From: Piper betle
Lineage: Eukaryota > Streptophyta > Magnoliopsida > Piperales > Piperaceae
DNA length: 64,000 bases
NCBI GenBank assembly: GCA_033002965.1
Contig: JAURVB010009299.1
Span: forward strand, 55,052-119,051
Direction: 5' to 3'
This document shows positions 1-10,861 of the stretch, piece by piece. The notes beneath the pieces are model-generated. The model was not told the DNA's origin and did no database searches. It saw only the letters and a program-made list of their open reading frames with translations. The stretch's first letter is position 1; each line of letters begins with the position of its first letter. Both the position numbers and the translations under genes were made by a program.

Positions 1-289
1 TCATCCACAAAGAAAGCCAGTAAGGGCGGCTAGATCGGACTGGTAGTGCCAAAGTCTTCTAGGTGGTATAAAGTAAAGCGTAACATAAGAGATGTAGCAA
101 CTCCACATATCTGGCTAGTTAAATAGAATGGAACTTAATCACAAATAACCTTCATTAATATATTAATAAATTTAATTTCTTGACAAAAAAATCTACTAAT
201 AATTCTTGTAACATCATTTGCTTAAAGGGCCTTGGACTTGGAGAACAAGATGTTACAAGATTAAAGGTGATTTAAGTCATACAAGATTT

Positions 290-735
290 GCCGTTTAAGT
301 CATACACCTTTATACATTTCTCCAATGCACGTGATTTAAGTCATACAAGATTGTCGATGGTGCCTACACTTGGCTTGATCAATCTCCCCTCTATGAAAAT
401 TTGGCAATAGGTAATCACAAATCATGGTGGTCTTCTGAATTTTCTTAGTAATCCATTCATATTCAATTGTGAAAAGATCTTGTACTTTTTCAGTAAGTAC
501 AAAGGCTTTGACTTTTTCTAAACCAACATATCCGAATCTTGTCCAATTCCTCTGACAACATTGGTTTGCTCTCCCTCTTCCCTATTCTAGAGCTATTGAA
601 CTTTTGCCCCCCATGGTCATTATGTCCCTATAATTATTTTCTAAACCAACGTATTCGAATCTTTTCACGTGCAAATGGTACTAAATAGGTTCACGTGCAT
701 TGGAGAAATGTATAAAGGTGTATGACTTAAACGGC
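290..735. mobile_element. MITE-like inverted-repeat element
   Basis: Positions 290-334 and 691-735 are perfect reverse complements (45 bp, beginning GCCGTTTAAGTCATACACC on the left arm), separated by about 356 bp. No coding capacity is seen between them. The 9 bp outside each arm (ACAAGATTT left, ACAAGCAAA right) match at 6 of 9 positions, which could be a decayed Mutator-type 9-bp target duplication; that is inference. The left arm lies in short direct repeats of a GATTTAAGTCATACAAG motif (about 268 and 331). Confidence 0.6.
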
Positions 736-867
736 ACAAGCAAACCTAATAATCAGTTAGACCACTGCCCTCGACCATATATGTGGATTATCTATACTAA
801 TAGCTGCAGTTGAGTAAGAGATAAATACAACACCAAATGTTGCTAAAGCCTCCACTCCTCCCTGTCA

Positions 868-1000
868 CAAAAAAACTTTTAATTATTTAATAATTCTTAT
901 TGTACAATTCTCAAATAAGAATATATACTATGCAATGAGAATGATTTAGATCAACTAATCATTATAAAGTTAAATAATTTAATAAAAGAAGATTGAAAAA
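868..1000 (-). repeat. Dispersed repeat family R1, inverted copy
   Basis: The reverse complement aligns over about 130 bp with 2835-2995 and 3245-3405. Shared landmarks are a poly-T/TGTGACA stretch, TTTAATGATTAGTTGAT-like sequence and a GGCTTTAGC motif at one end. No ORF is present. It is an ancient non-coding transposon remnant; the class is unknown. Confidence 0.5.
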
Positions 1001-1254
1001 GAAGGCAAGAAGAGGGAGCAGAGGGATGGGGAAAGAGGGAAACAGGATAAGAGGAGGAGAGGAGGGGACTATTATTTATGCTACATCATTACTAAACATA
1101 AAAAAAGTTCTTTTTGCTAGGATTTCCTTACATAAGAAGAATATATTATTTTCAATGGTTGTGTTGCCATGAATTCTAAAGTGCAACATAATCAGGAGGC
1201 TCTGATACTCTTTATAACGACACGGTCTAAAGTGTAACATAATGGGCTAAGTCC

Positions 1255-1600
1255 TCTCTACTACCTGATAATAAGCCTTTCCGAATTAGTGTTCTTGTGT
1301 GTCCTATGGCTTGGGTATGCTCATAGTTGATTTGTGGATAATATTATATGAAATTGCAGGCTTAGAAGTCTTAGACCCTATATAATTTTGTCATTTTGGA
1401 GTTTTGAGAAATTTTGGTACGTTTGGTTGGCATGAAACGGAACGGAAATGAGAGAATAAATTGTAGGAAATGGAATGCACATGCGATAGACATGAGATGA
1501 CATAAAAAATGTAAAGGTAATGGCATAAAAAATGAACAGATTGTAGGAAAAGATAGACATGAGATGACAGAATAGCTTTGAAATTTTGACAAATTGCACG
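1255..1600 (+). repeat. Third copy of the sequence flanking the retrotransposons
   Basis: This stretch is clearly homologous to 7975-8313 and 15985-16325, the left flanks of the two Ty3/gypsy copies (shared GGCTTGGGTATGCTCATAG and GTTGATTTGTGGATAATATT). Its right part (GTTTGGTTGGCATGAAA onward) resembles the ends of Tourist-like MITEs. Here the site is empty: around 1536-1565 the sequence runs through the position where the LTR element sits in the other copies. Short ORFs here are chance frames. Confidence 0.65.
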
Positions 1601-1644
1601 TCTGGATGGTTGCAACTGGCAAGATGAGAATTTTGTTGCTTCAG

Positions 1645-1698
1645 CTGTGGATATTGACCAGCCTTCCGTGAGAAAGAGACTGCAGTCATGGTTCTCAA
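1645..1698 (+). other. Possible orphan exon
   Basis: A 54-nt stretch is bounded by a pyrimidine-rich acceptor (TTTTGTTGCTTCAG) and a strong donor (GTACGT). One frame reads VDIDQPSVRKRLQSWFS, which has the composition of a real protein segment. I do not recognise the family and see no neighbouring exon in frame, so it may be a relic left beside the repeat at 1255-1600. Confidence 0.25.
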
Positions 1699-2479
1699 GT
1701 ACGTCATTCTTGCCCTTCCCTCCTTACTGTACTTTCATTATTTCAACAGGTAGAATTTTACGTTGTTTGGTTGATTATGTTTTTTTTATTTTTCCCTTCA
1801 TGTTAGCTGTGTGTTTAAGTAGTTCTGATGATCAATTTGCATGCTATTGAAGGTGAATTCATTTGATACGCTTTATGGTTATGAAATCTTTGCACTTTTC
1901 TGTTGCTCGCATGACTAAACTAACTTTGCTTGTAGCTTATGCAGTTGGAAGTTACTTTTTCAAAATGAGAACCTGATTTCATATATAGCCTTGCATGTAG
2001 AAAATAAAATTAGATATGCAAATGGGTTATCTTGAAGAAGCAGATGGAGTTATCCTATGTGTTCGAAGATAACTTTAGTTGTTTTGTTTTTGTGGATTCA
2101 TCGACTGTCTGCAACGATTTGAGCTATATTGCTGGTTGTGGTAATTATCCTTGGGAACATTAGCTAATTTATGAGCTCAGTGCTTTAGTTTGCCAATCAG
2201 TTGTGACGGTTTTCATTATCCTTTAAATTAATGCCATCGTTTTTTTTAATTTTTAATTTTTTTATTTTATTTTATGATCGTATGAGCTTCTGATAAACTG
2301 CCGATAGTGATTGATTTGCTTCTTAAAATGCAACTTGGAGCTTAGTGCTCAGTACGTTATTTGAGCACTCATGAGTAAAGTTGACGTAGAGGTTTTCCAT
2401 GGTGACATTAATTAAATATCGAGTTTATATTTCAGGACTGAGCTCTATTATTTTCGTGGTGCATAGATGAGAAACCCAT

Positions 2480-2602
2480 GGAAAACAATTTCTTCATCTC
2501 AATGTACGTCAAGTGCGAGTGCCTTGATTTGGCCCACCTTACATTCTAACATATTCCCCATGCAGTAAGAACATGGTTTATTGGACCATTCTTATAGCTG
2601 GA
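2480..2602 (+). pseudogene. PPR-repeat fragment
   Basis: Translation gives NNFFISMYVKCECLDLAH followed, after a stop and a frame change, by KNMVYWTILIAG. These match the plant PLS-type PPR pattern of an ISMYxKCGxLxxA helix followed by a NMVSWTxLIAG repeat start. The reading frame is broken between the two parts and nothing PPR-like flanks it. It may derive from the same gene or family as the PPR pseudogene at 21549-23293, but no overlap allows a direct test. Confidence 0.5.
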
Positions 2603-2834
2603 AGCCTATGGACTTAGACATTTATAATCGAAATGACATTTAACTTTCAGCCCTTAAAATAAAAATAAAAATGCTCCCATGAGAAATATATGCTTATATA
2701 AACAAAGCGTAAAAATCAAGAAGTAAGTAATAAAAGGTTATATGAAAAGGCATAAATAACAAAATACGATAAGATAATAAATAAACTTACATGTTGGGAC
2801 CATTTCTACACTCATTTAATTCTTATAGTTAGGT

Positions 2835-2995
2835 TTTTTCAATCTTCTTATATTAAATTGTTTAACTTTTTAATGATTAGTTGATTTATATCATTCTAAT
2901 TACATAGTGCATACTCCTATTTAAGAATTTTACATTAAGAATTATTAACTAGTTGAAAGGTTTTTTTACGTAAAGCAGTTAAGGCTTTAGCTAGA
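2835..2995 (+). repeat. Dispersed repeat family R1, direct copy 1
   Basis: Homologous to 3245-3405 in the same orientation and to 868-1000 in inverted orientation. It ends with the shared TTTTTTACG...GGCTTTAGC landmark and directly abuts the left arm of the foldback structure beginning near 3003. Confidence 0.5.
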
Positions 2996-3002
2996 AGAGC
3001 TT

Positions 3003-4213
3003 TCGCGATTATGATTAGGATGAGAAATATTAATAATGAACTTCATTGTAAAAATAAAGTTTACAAATAAAATCAATGTTCTTTATAGTTAGATCGCTGT
3101 TAAAATAATTTATGTGGAAAAAGTTCATTAATATTATTACTCATTGTTAACTGACATAACAAATATAATTATAAATAAATCTTAATGATTTGTTGAGAAG
3201 GTTTGATGCATCTTTATTTTGACAGTGGGTTTTACATTCGAATGATCAAATTGTTTGTTTAATTTCTTGTACTAAATTATTTAATAGTGGATTTAAATCA
3301 TTATCATTGCATATTTCATACTTTTATTTGCGAATTGTACATTAAGAATTTTTAATTAATTAATAGATTTTTTTGTGACAAAAAGAAAAAGGGCTTTAGC
3401 TAATTAGTAAGTTTGTTGTTGCTATTAAGTTATACACCTTTAGGCAAATTTATCAAATGTATGTGAACCCATTCATTACTCTTTAGTTTAAATATTTTTT
3501 TATATTTTAAATAGATGCGGGTATGTGTTTATTTATTATCTTTTCTTATTTTTTATGATGATGTGTGTAAGTTTTATTTATTGCCTTTTTGTATTTTGTA
3601 ATTATGAAGTGTCTAAACTTTATTTATTGTCTTTCTTATTTCATTATTATGAATTGTGTAATCATTATTTATGGTCTTTTTGTATCTCGTTATTATAAAG
3701 TGTGTATGTATTTATGACTTATTTATTATCACATTTCATTACTTATTTTTTCATTTACTCGCATCAAACTATGTCTATGTAATCATATCCTCATTAACCT
3801 AGAAAAGGAGGATTTATATATATTTTTGAAAAATCAAAAGTTTCAAATATATTTTTAAGTAAGATTTCAACTATAAAGGTTTATAAGCTTCTATCATTAC
3901 AATGTTGTCGCTTATGTAGAACATATGTTATGCATTAAAAAAGTTACTAACAAACTATATAATCATTCCAATATAAAAACATAATAAAAAATAAAGACGG
4001 TGTCAAATTCTTCTTAATAAATAATGGAGGCATATTTCAAATTACATTTTTATGTTAGTAAATAATGAGTAATGACATGAATTAACTTTTTCGATAAAAA
4101 TTATTGTAACAGCGATCCAATTATAAAGAATATTAATTTCATTAGTAAACTTAATTTTTAAAATAAATTTCATTCTAATAATATATCTCATCCCGATTAT
4201 AAACACGAGTTCT
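3003..4213. mobile_element. Foldback element with about 170-bp imperfect inverted repeats
   Basis: The left arm (about 3003-3178) and right arm (about 4040-4213) are imperfect reverse complements. Shared blocks include GGATGAGA, AATATTCTTTATA-like sequence, GATCGCTGTTA and AAAAAGTT, ending in ATTACTCATT. The spacer is AT-rich with no ORF and contains R1 copy 2 (3245-3405). Long imperfect arms fit a foldback or decayed MULE-like non-autonomous element. Boundaries are approximate and no target duplication was recognised. Confidence 0.5.
3245..3405 (+). repeat. Dispersed repeat family R1, direct copy 2
   Basis: Aligns with 2835-2995. The motif TTTTTTTGTGACA followed by GGGCTTTAGCTAATTAG marks its end. 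It lies between the arms of the foldback structure at 3003-4213, so either it inserted there or both belong to one composite element. Confidence 0.45.
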
Positions 4214-5268
4214 TTTAATTAAGAACGAATGACCAAACAATTAAAATTATAAAACCTCAAAAATAACTTAGTTATTTTATTTCAAAAAGAATCTTAAATA
4301 TTATTAAATTAATATAATTTAATAATATTTATCGATTCTTCTATTAAATCTAACAAGCTATTAGAGCACAAGTTGCTGCCATACGTAAAGTTTTCAAAAC
4401 TAACCTATTCAATCTTCTAGCACTTGAGATGCTATTTCAAAAGATAGCAAGGTTACCCAACACTGGACCTTCATTTTTTGTATTCGGCACGGCTGTTGAT
4501 GGATAATTCTTCTCCGGCCTCTTTTCTTTGATAATTCTTGCCGAATTTGCTATCTTACATGTCAAATTGGCTAGAGGCTCCATCCTTTTTCAATACTCAC
4601 ACATCATTTTCATTCGTTCATTCATATTAGCAGAATTCACCCTCTTCTTCATCAACATGAATGGGAGAATACTGTCTTTGGCCCAAAAAGAGTGCTCTCG
4701 AAACAACTGATAAGTTTCAAGATCAATTTAGGGTTTTATTAATTAAAATATTTCAACTTGGACACACCAATAAAGATATAACTCCAAAATTGGGTTACTC
4801 TGAGGGGTAGACTCTTTCATACAATTGAGAAAAGAGGTGTATGAGTAACAAAGTTGGTAATTTATTGACCGGCTCAAAAAAGAATATCATATACACTGAC
4901 TGTCACATAAATAAGACATGAACGATACATGTTTGCAACAAACAAGTCAAATAAAGTCTATGTTCAAATAAAATACCCAAAATAAAAATATCAAAAACAC
5001 TAAGATTATTTGTTTAAGATTGTAACATAATTCACAACTCATTTTGTGAATAAAAAAATTATACTAATGAATTTAATATAAATTCATAATCAAATAACTA
5101 ACCCAGCCATGTCCTTATCATTGATTTAACACTCACCCACACTATTTACTAAGGTATTGATTTAACACTCATCCACACTATTTACTTGTAACAGACCCAC
5201 CTTTCTAAGTAAATAAATTTACATATCCGAATTTAAAATTAAAATAATGAATAGATAAATAATAATAC
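4214..5268. other. AT-rich stretch without a recognised gene
   Basis: No gene is recognised. A 30-bp direct repeat with 36-bp spacing lies at 5121-5150 and 5157-5186 (core TTGATTTAACACTCA). The 60-codon plus-strand ORF at 4528-4710 has no recognisable domain and low-complexity hydrophobic composition. Confidence 0.5.
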
Positions 5269-5455
5269 CTGTTGTGTGTATTCTTTCCAACGAATGGGGG
5301 AGGGTACACCACTTGCTGACCAGGTTCTTGGAATGGATAAAAAATAGTTTTAAAACCTGAAAAACCGAGTAGGAAAAAAATATGGTAATAATAATCATAT
5401 TTTAATCACCATTTCCTTGTCGCTCAACATCATCATCATCCTGGTTTTCGTCCAT
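5269..5455 (-). CDS. Two 5' exons of an unassigned gene
   Basis: Exon 1 (5455-5410) starts with ATG and reads MDENQDDDDVERQGN; its donor is G|GTGATT. Exon 2 (5356-5269) has a pyrimidine-rich acceptor (TTTTTCAG) and donor AG|GTATTA. Joining them completes a split Gly codon and gives an open frame of 44 codons plus 2 nt, with segments such as FKTIFYPFQEPGQQ and PPPFVGK. Consistent phase, good sites and non-repetitive protein composition support a real gene or gene relic. A third exon is uncertain: an acceptor near 4670 would keep the frame open about 26 codons to a stop. The family is not recognised. Confidence 0.4.
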
Positions 5456-6416
5456 AGTGCCCTAGCCTCCTTCACAAATTGAGCTTTAAAAAATCATCTA
5501 AAGACCGGCAGATGCAAAATAGTGTTCAAAACCATGTTCAGACCGACAGATCTAAAAATCTCAAAGTAATAACAAATGAGAGAATAATGAATATTTAGGA
5601 TTTAAAAAAAATTCGATTATTCGCTCAAGAACACCTCCTTTTCTTGTATTAGATAATAATATATCTTTATCCTTCAATTAGATTGGGCAATTGTTCCAAT
5701 GTGAACTCAGCTTGAAAACAACCATTGTCCACGAAAATGTCTATATTGTTTTATTTGAAGTTTTCGATTTTGTTTTTTTAGATTTTATTTTTATTATTTT
5801 ATTGATAGCATTTAATTTTTAATTAAATTTTACCGAATGACACAAAGTGCAACAAAACCATCAATAAATTTTCTTTAAAATAATTTTTTATAAGGATAAA
5901 TAGCCATTATTTAATTAATAACATTGTTGAAATTATAACTTTAATTGTTTAAGATTTTTACAAAATCTAGGTTTGCACAAGGAGTCGTACAGAAAGGAAA
6001 AAATAAAACCACTAAATTTAATACAATTACAAGAAAATGACTATTGACATAAAAATGTCTCCCCCTTCTCTTTCAACTTTGCAAGACAAATATTCAAGAC
6101 TGCTTTTACATTTCAATATTATTCCCCGAGGGAAAAAAATGGAGTGTTTTTTAAAATTTTCTCCGAGAAATACCATTCCAAGATTCCGTCAAAATGAAGA
6201 GAAATAACAAGAAAAAAACCAAAAATATTTCATCCATTCAATTCCATTTTTTTTAAAAATGTAGGATAGGCATTTTAAATTTAAAAAAACCTAGGCTGAA
6301 AGTAAGGCAAAGTAGTATGCTTCGATGAATAAAAAGCAAAAATATCATTCTTTGATGATCATTGCAAAATCATCATCCATTGATGCATACTCAATGACAA
6401 ACAACTCTAGTAGAGG
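5456..6416. other. AT-rich sequence upstream of the two-exon gene fragment
   Basis: This would hold the promoter of the minus-strand fragment ending at 5455. I see no convincing TATA box, ORF or RNA gene. Poly-A/T tracts are common. Confidence 0.35.
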
Positions 6417-7771
6417 CACTGTTGCACGAATTGGACTATTCCGAGTGGAGTCGGCCGATTTGAATCGGATCGGCAACGTACCGATCCGATTTTGGGGCCG
6501 AATCGGTCTGCCCCCGAATCGGCGCCTAACTCGGCCGATATACTCTGATTCCGACAGAGTTAACTCCGATTCAAAATCGGGGTAAATCGGGATGAATCGG
6601 TTTTTGGGTAAATTACTAAAATACCCTAAGTATGATATTCATTAAATTATTTAGCATGGGTAAAATTAGAATTTTGATTTTAAAAACCTAACGTTAACCC
6701 GCTCCCCGACTCCGCTGCCGCGCATCCGCCCTCCGCCGCCGCTTTTCTGCCCTCTGTCGTGCGTCCCCGACTCCGGCCTCAACTCCGACCAAGCTGCCCA
6801 CCCCGCCTCCACCCTCGCAACGTCTCCGCCGACGTGTGGCCAGACCGAATCGGCCCTGTGAACATGAGAGCGCTGTTGCGAGACTCGCCACTGACTGGGC
6901 CTCTGACCGGCCTGCTGACATCGCCTCCGCCCTCACAACCTCGCCTCCGACGTGTGGCCGGCCGACAGCGCAGTGGGCGCGAGACTAGCCGCCAACCGGG
7001 CCTTCGACCGATCGTGTAAAGTTGGATTTTTTAAAAATTAAATCTGCAAATTATTGGCTATGCTTCATAAATTTTTTTCATTGCTGATTTGGGATTCATG
7101 ATCAAATTTATACGTCAAATTCTATGATATATGTTGTTCAAATGTGTATGTGCTGTGCAAAATCGTAGGTTAATTTTTTTACAAATTGCTATGTGATGTG
7201 CAAATTCGTATGTCAAATTTTTTGTGCAAAATTGTGTATGTGCTGTGCAAATTCGTAAGCTCTGATTTATGGTTCACTTTTCATTTCGAGGATTGTAGGC
7301 TCTGTGTGAGTGTTTTTATATTATAGATCTCATACCAGATAAGTCATAGGGAAGATGGATTTTGGATGGGAATATGGCAGACCAGTTGATGCATCTAAGA
7401 AGCAAGTCATCTGTAACTTTTGCAAAAAAACCATAAGTAGAGGGGTATATCACTTCAAGTAACATATTGCTGGAGTCAAAGGAAATGTTGCTGCGTGTAA
7501 GAAAGTTCCTGAAGCAGATGCACAAAAAATGAAAGATTATTTCAAAGGTGTGGAAAAAGCCAAAAAAGAAAAAGAAAGGATTAGAGAAGATACAACCAAT
7601 AATAGTTTAACGACGTGTTCTAAGAAGATGCGAGCGACGGGGAAGAGGAGATCAATGACCAATTTTAATCAATTCAAGTGAACCAATTCTTATCCGATTT
7701 TTAATTAATTGTCCCAATTCAATTACTCCCTTCCGATCCGATTCAATGTCCGATTCCGATTTTTGTAACTG
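6417..7771 (+). mobile_element. hAT-family DNA transposon remnant
   Basis: The left end (from CACTGTTGCACGAATTGG) and right end (CCGATTTTTGTAACTG) are imperfect inverted repeats. Both subterminal regions (6440-6605 and 7690-7765) are crowded with ATCGG/CCGAT motifs, as expected for transposase-binding subterminal repeats of hAT elements. A BED zinc-finger transposase N-terminus (7355-7681) lies inside. A GC-rich block (6690-7016) without recognisable domain separates the left end from the coding part and may be captured or leader sequence. An 8-bp target duplication was sought and not found. The ends match those of 14988-15783. Confidence 0.6.
7355..7681 (+). pseudogene. hAT transposase N-terminus with BED zinc finger
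   Basis: The frame from ATG 7355 begins MDFGWEYGRPVDASKKQ and contains CNFC (first zinc ligand pair) followed by a HFKxHIAG ligand pair, the BED-finger signature of plant hAT transposases, then a lysine-rich segment. An in-frame TAA (7460-7462) stands between HFK and HIAG, where a coding residue is expected. The frame then continues to TGA 7679-7681. The dimerisation and catalytic RNase-H-like domains are absent, so no active transposase can be made. The last part recurs at 15598-15690. Confidence 0.65.
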
Positions 7772-8313
7772 CGATTATTTAGGCAATGAAAGGGGAACAC
7801 TTTGCATGTTACAACTGCCTTTCCAATTCGCCGCTGCTGCCCGTCACCAGTGACGGAGCAGTCCTCTCGCTGGTAGTAGTCCCCTCCTTTCACCGGAAAA
7901 CTCCATCGTGGTAGATGATCATCACGGTGGTGCTCTGCTGCCAACGTCGACAGCCCGGTTCACACAGTAAGCTCATCTAATACCAGCTAATAAGCCTTTT
8001 TGAACTAGTGGTCTTGTGTGTCTTATGGCTTGGGTATGCTCATAGTTGATTTGTGGATAATATTATAAGAAATTGTCTGTTTAGATGTCTTAGACCCTAT
8101 GCAAATTCCTCATTTTGGAGTTTTGTGAATTTTGCGTTTGTTTTGTTGGTATGAAAGGAAATGGAAATTAGAGAATAAATTGTAGGAAATGGAATAGACA
8201 TGATATGAGATGACATGAGAATTTCTGAATTTTTGCATCTTTCATGTTTGGATGGTGGCAAGAAAAATATAAAGGAGATGTCATAGAAAATGATCAGATT
8301 GTAGGAAATGGTA
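7595..8313. repeat. Segmental duplication, copy 1 left flank
   Basis: Aligns almost continuously with 15598-16325, about 8.0 kb to the right. It spans the end of the hAT element, a 70-codon minus-strand reading frame conserved between copies, the 1255-type repeat and the last base before the LTR. Homology continues through the LTR element, so the unit was duplicated after the retrotransposon had inserted. The sequence just before the LTR reads AAATGGTA in both copies. Confidence 0.75.
7723..7944 (-). other. Conserved reading frame in duplication copy 1
   Basis: The minus frame starts MAAEHHRDDHLPRWSF and stays open for 73 codons. The copy at 15735-15956 is also open over 73 codons with scattered substitutions (for example FPVKGG versus FLAKGG) and no indel. 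Preserved frame in both copies could mean an old 5' exon, but the last 20 or so codons run into the hAT end, so the coding part can only be the first 45-50 codons. No domain is recognised. Confidence 0.25.
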
Positions 8314-8676
8314 TGGTATAAATAAAGAGAAGGGTATTGTATGGAGGGTAGTATTGTAATTAAAAAAGAACTTGATTGAGAGAAAGGGCGGGAGGATATA
8401 AAAACAGAGCATGAAACTGTATTGGGCACTTTTGATGAAATTGAGATTGCATTTTGTGTGTTACTCTCCCTCCGATCTTTTAGGAGGAACACCAAGGGAG
8501 CAAGATCTTTCCCTGCACCCATACTCAAATTCAAGTCTCACTCCATCCCTCTATCTTGCAAGTTGTCATTGAGATGGCGCCATCAAAACGGAGCTACAAG
8601 CAGAACAGGGGCAAGGATCTCCTTGCCAACACTGGTGAGGAAGACCATTCCAGGTTGTGTTAGGAAGACCATTCCA
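8314..8676 (+). repeat. 5' LTR of copy A
   Basis: This LTR of 363 bp begins TGGTATAAATAAAG and ends CATTCCA (TG...CA). A promoter TATA box (TATAAAAA) lies at 8397-8404. It shares diagnostic variants with the 5' LTR of copy C (AAAGAGAAGG; GTAATTAAAAAAGAAC) rather than with its own 3' LTR. Confidence 0.85.
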
Positions 8677-8679
8677 AAT

Positions 8680-8691
8680 TGGTATCAGAGC
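8680..8691 (+). other. Primer-binding site, initiator tRNA-Met type
   Basis: TGGTATCAGAGC, three bases after the LTR end, is complementary to the 3' end of initiator tRNA-Met, the usual primer of plant LTR retrotransposons. The elongator tRNA-Met gene at 36696 has a different 3' end and is not the primer source. Confidence 0.8.
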
Positions 8692-8705
8692 TAGGCGAGG
8701 GAGGT

Positions 8706-10296
8706 ATGAACCCTTCACCCACTTCTGAAGAATTATCCCAAATCAGGGAAGTCCAAAATCATCTACTTTTTGTTGTTGCTGATATATCTACTAAATTCAA
8801 ATTGTTATTGCAATCAAGATTTGAGGGTGTCACGAATAGAATGAATCTTGACAATCATGAGGGTATTGGTACTTCACATGCTAGGGTTTCTGCAAATGGG
8901 ATAGATGTTGAGGATCAGCAAGGAAACCACCATAACCGTCTACAGGAGGAGCAGTTGCGATCGTCGGGCAATAGGCAACATAGTCTGTTCAGAGGAGGAA
9001 GGGAACGTGTTCGATAGAATGACCAAGAGACTGCTTTTCATGCTGCTCCAAATGAGGATTGCCTGAAGGGATCCAAAATAAGCTTCCCTAAGGTCGATGG
9101 TTCAAAGGACCCTATTTCCTTGTTTAGTAGAGCAAAGAAGTTTTTCAAGTTGCATAATATCAATGTAAGGCCTGCAAGTTGAATTAGCAAGTTTTTATTT
9201 GGAAGATGATGCTCAGATTTGGTTCGACATACTGCAAGAACATCAGGAAATATCTTCTTGGGCGAAGTTGAAAGAGGCCATAAACTTGCAGTTTGCACCC
9301 TCAGATTATGAAGACTTGTATGGAGATTTCACTCGATTAATTCAAGACTTTTCAGTTCAAGAGTATATAGCTCAATTCAATAGATTGGCAACAAAGGCTG
9401 GTCACATGACAGAAAAGCAGAAGACCAGCTATTTTACTTGTGGTCTTAGTCCCCAATTGCGAATGGAGGTGAAGGCAAGAAAACCAGAGACCTTGCTGGA
9501 CGTACAAGGTCTAGCCAGGCACTTAGAGCAGCATGTGAACCAAAGATTACATGTATATGGAAGACTAATGAACAAAAACTATCAATACACAGCGGGTTCA
9601 TCTTACAAGGAAAAGAGTTTCGGAATTAGCAAGGGGAAAGCTAATGTGGCGGCAGATTTACAACCCAAAGAGACTACTATTGGGAGGAAGTTCAGTGTCA
9701 AACAGCTGCAAGAGAGGAAGGATGCAGGATTGTGTTTCAAATGTGATGATAAGTTTGTTCCCAGACACAAATGCAAGAGGTTGTTCATCATTGAAGTGGT
9801 AAGGGAAGAAGTCTTATTAGAGCAAGAAGACAATGAAAACGAGGGGGATTCCATCACACCAGCGATATCTCTTAACGCATTGACGGGTGCTACAACCACT
9901 AACACCATGAGAGTGCTAGGGAGAGTGAGCGGACATCAAGTAACAGTTCTGATAGATTCGGGGAGTTCCTACAATTTTGTGAATGTAAGTTTGATCCAGA
10001 AACTGAAATTACCAATGGAAACAAGTAATGGGTTGAAAGTGTAGATAGCAAATGGGGAGAAGATGAGTTGTGGTGGTAAGTGTGCGGGTATAAAGTTGTA
10101 CCTTCTGGGGTATAGTACGGTTTCAGAGTTTTTCATATTTCAACTAGAGGAGATTGATATTGTGTTAGGCATTCAGTGGCTGAAAATCTTTAGGATCCAT
10201 ATTATGAAATTTCAAATCCCTTACAATGTCTTTCACGAAGAATGGGAAAATAGTGGTATTACAAGGTCAGATTACTCCACCAAGCCAATTGTGTGA
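8706..10296 (+). pseudogene. gag-protease region of copy A (broken)
   Basis: An N-terminal segment starting near 8706 (MNPSPTSEELSQIREVQ) runs to a stop at 9017. The retrotransposon-gag domain follows in frame 9199-10044, with a WFDILQEHQEISSWAKLKEA-like core. A zinc knuckle (CFKCDDKFVPRHKCK) lies at about 9736-9780 and a retropepsin site LIDSGSS at about 9949-9969. The frame stops at 10042-10044, and protease continues at 10063-10296 (IDIVLGIQWL). Stops and frame changes at 9017, 9180 and 10044 prevent one polyprotein. Zinc-knuckle and protease residues are kept here but lost in copy C. Confidence 0.75.
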
Positions 10297-10357
10297 CAGG
10301 AAACATCTAATTCATTCTTTTAAGAAGAGAAAGCAATGATTGCTAATGAATTTATAG

Positions 10358-10861
10358 GTGTTGAGCAATTGTAGCCCGAGGCAACCATTGTCTTCATTAT
10401 CTGTCCTACAAGTTGAACAATTGGACAAGGTGTTACAAAAATTTGGGGAAATATTTTTTGTACCAAAAAGTTTACCTCCACCACGGGCTTTTGATCACCA
10501 CGTGAGGCTAAAAGAGGGAACCCCACCTATAGCTGTAAAACCATATAGGTATCCTTATTTTCAAAAAATGATGTAGAGAGACAAATCACAAAGGTGGCTA
10601 GTGAAGCTGTTAGGGTACGATTTTGGGATTGAATACAAGCCTGGGAAAGAAACCAAGGTAGCAGATTCATTGTCAAGGCAAAATGATTGTGAGGAGTTCC
10701 ACACTGCCAACCCCAACTTGAAGAATTTGAATTCTTCATTCTTAGTAGCACTTTCGTTCCCTGTACCAAAATGGTTGGATGAAGTTAAACGAGCTCATGC
10801 CACAAATGTGCAAATATCAAATCTGAAACAGCAATTTGATGACAGCAAGCTATCATCAAAC
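10358..10861 (+). pseudogene. RT/RNase H remnant of copy A with internal deletion
   Basis: The frame keeps the start of reverse transcriptase (PRAFDHHVRLKEGTPP, about 10480-10560). At about 10590 it jumps into the C-terminal end of RNase H (RWLVKLLGYDFGIEY, followed by KVADSLSR). The palm and catalytic FxDD motif are absent. The matching part of copy C is 18600-19672, so the deletion is about 1.07 kb. This copy cannot encode reverse transcriptase. Confidence 0.8.

Noticed and set aside
6409..7779. 8-bp target duplication of the hAT element
   Set aside because: The flanking octamers (AGTAGAGG and CGATTATT) do not match.
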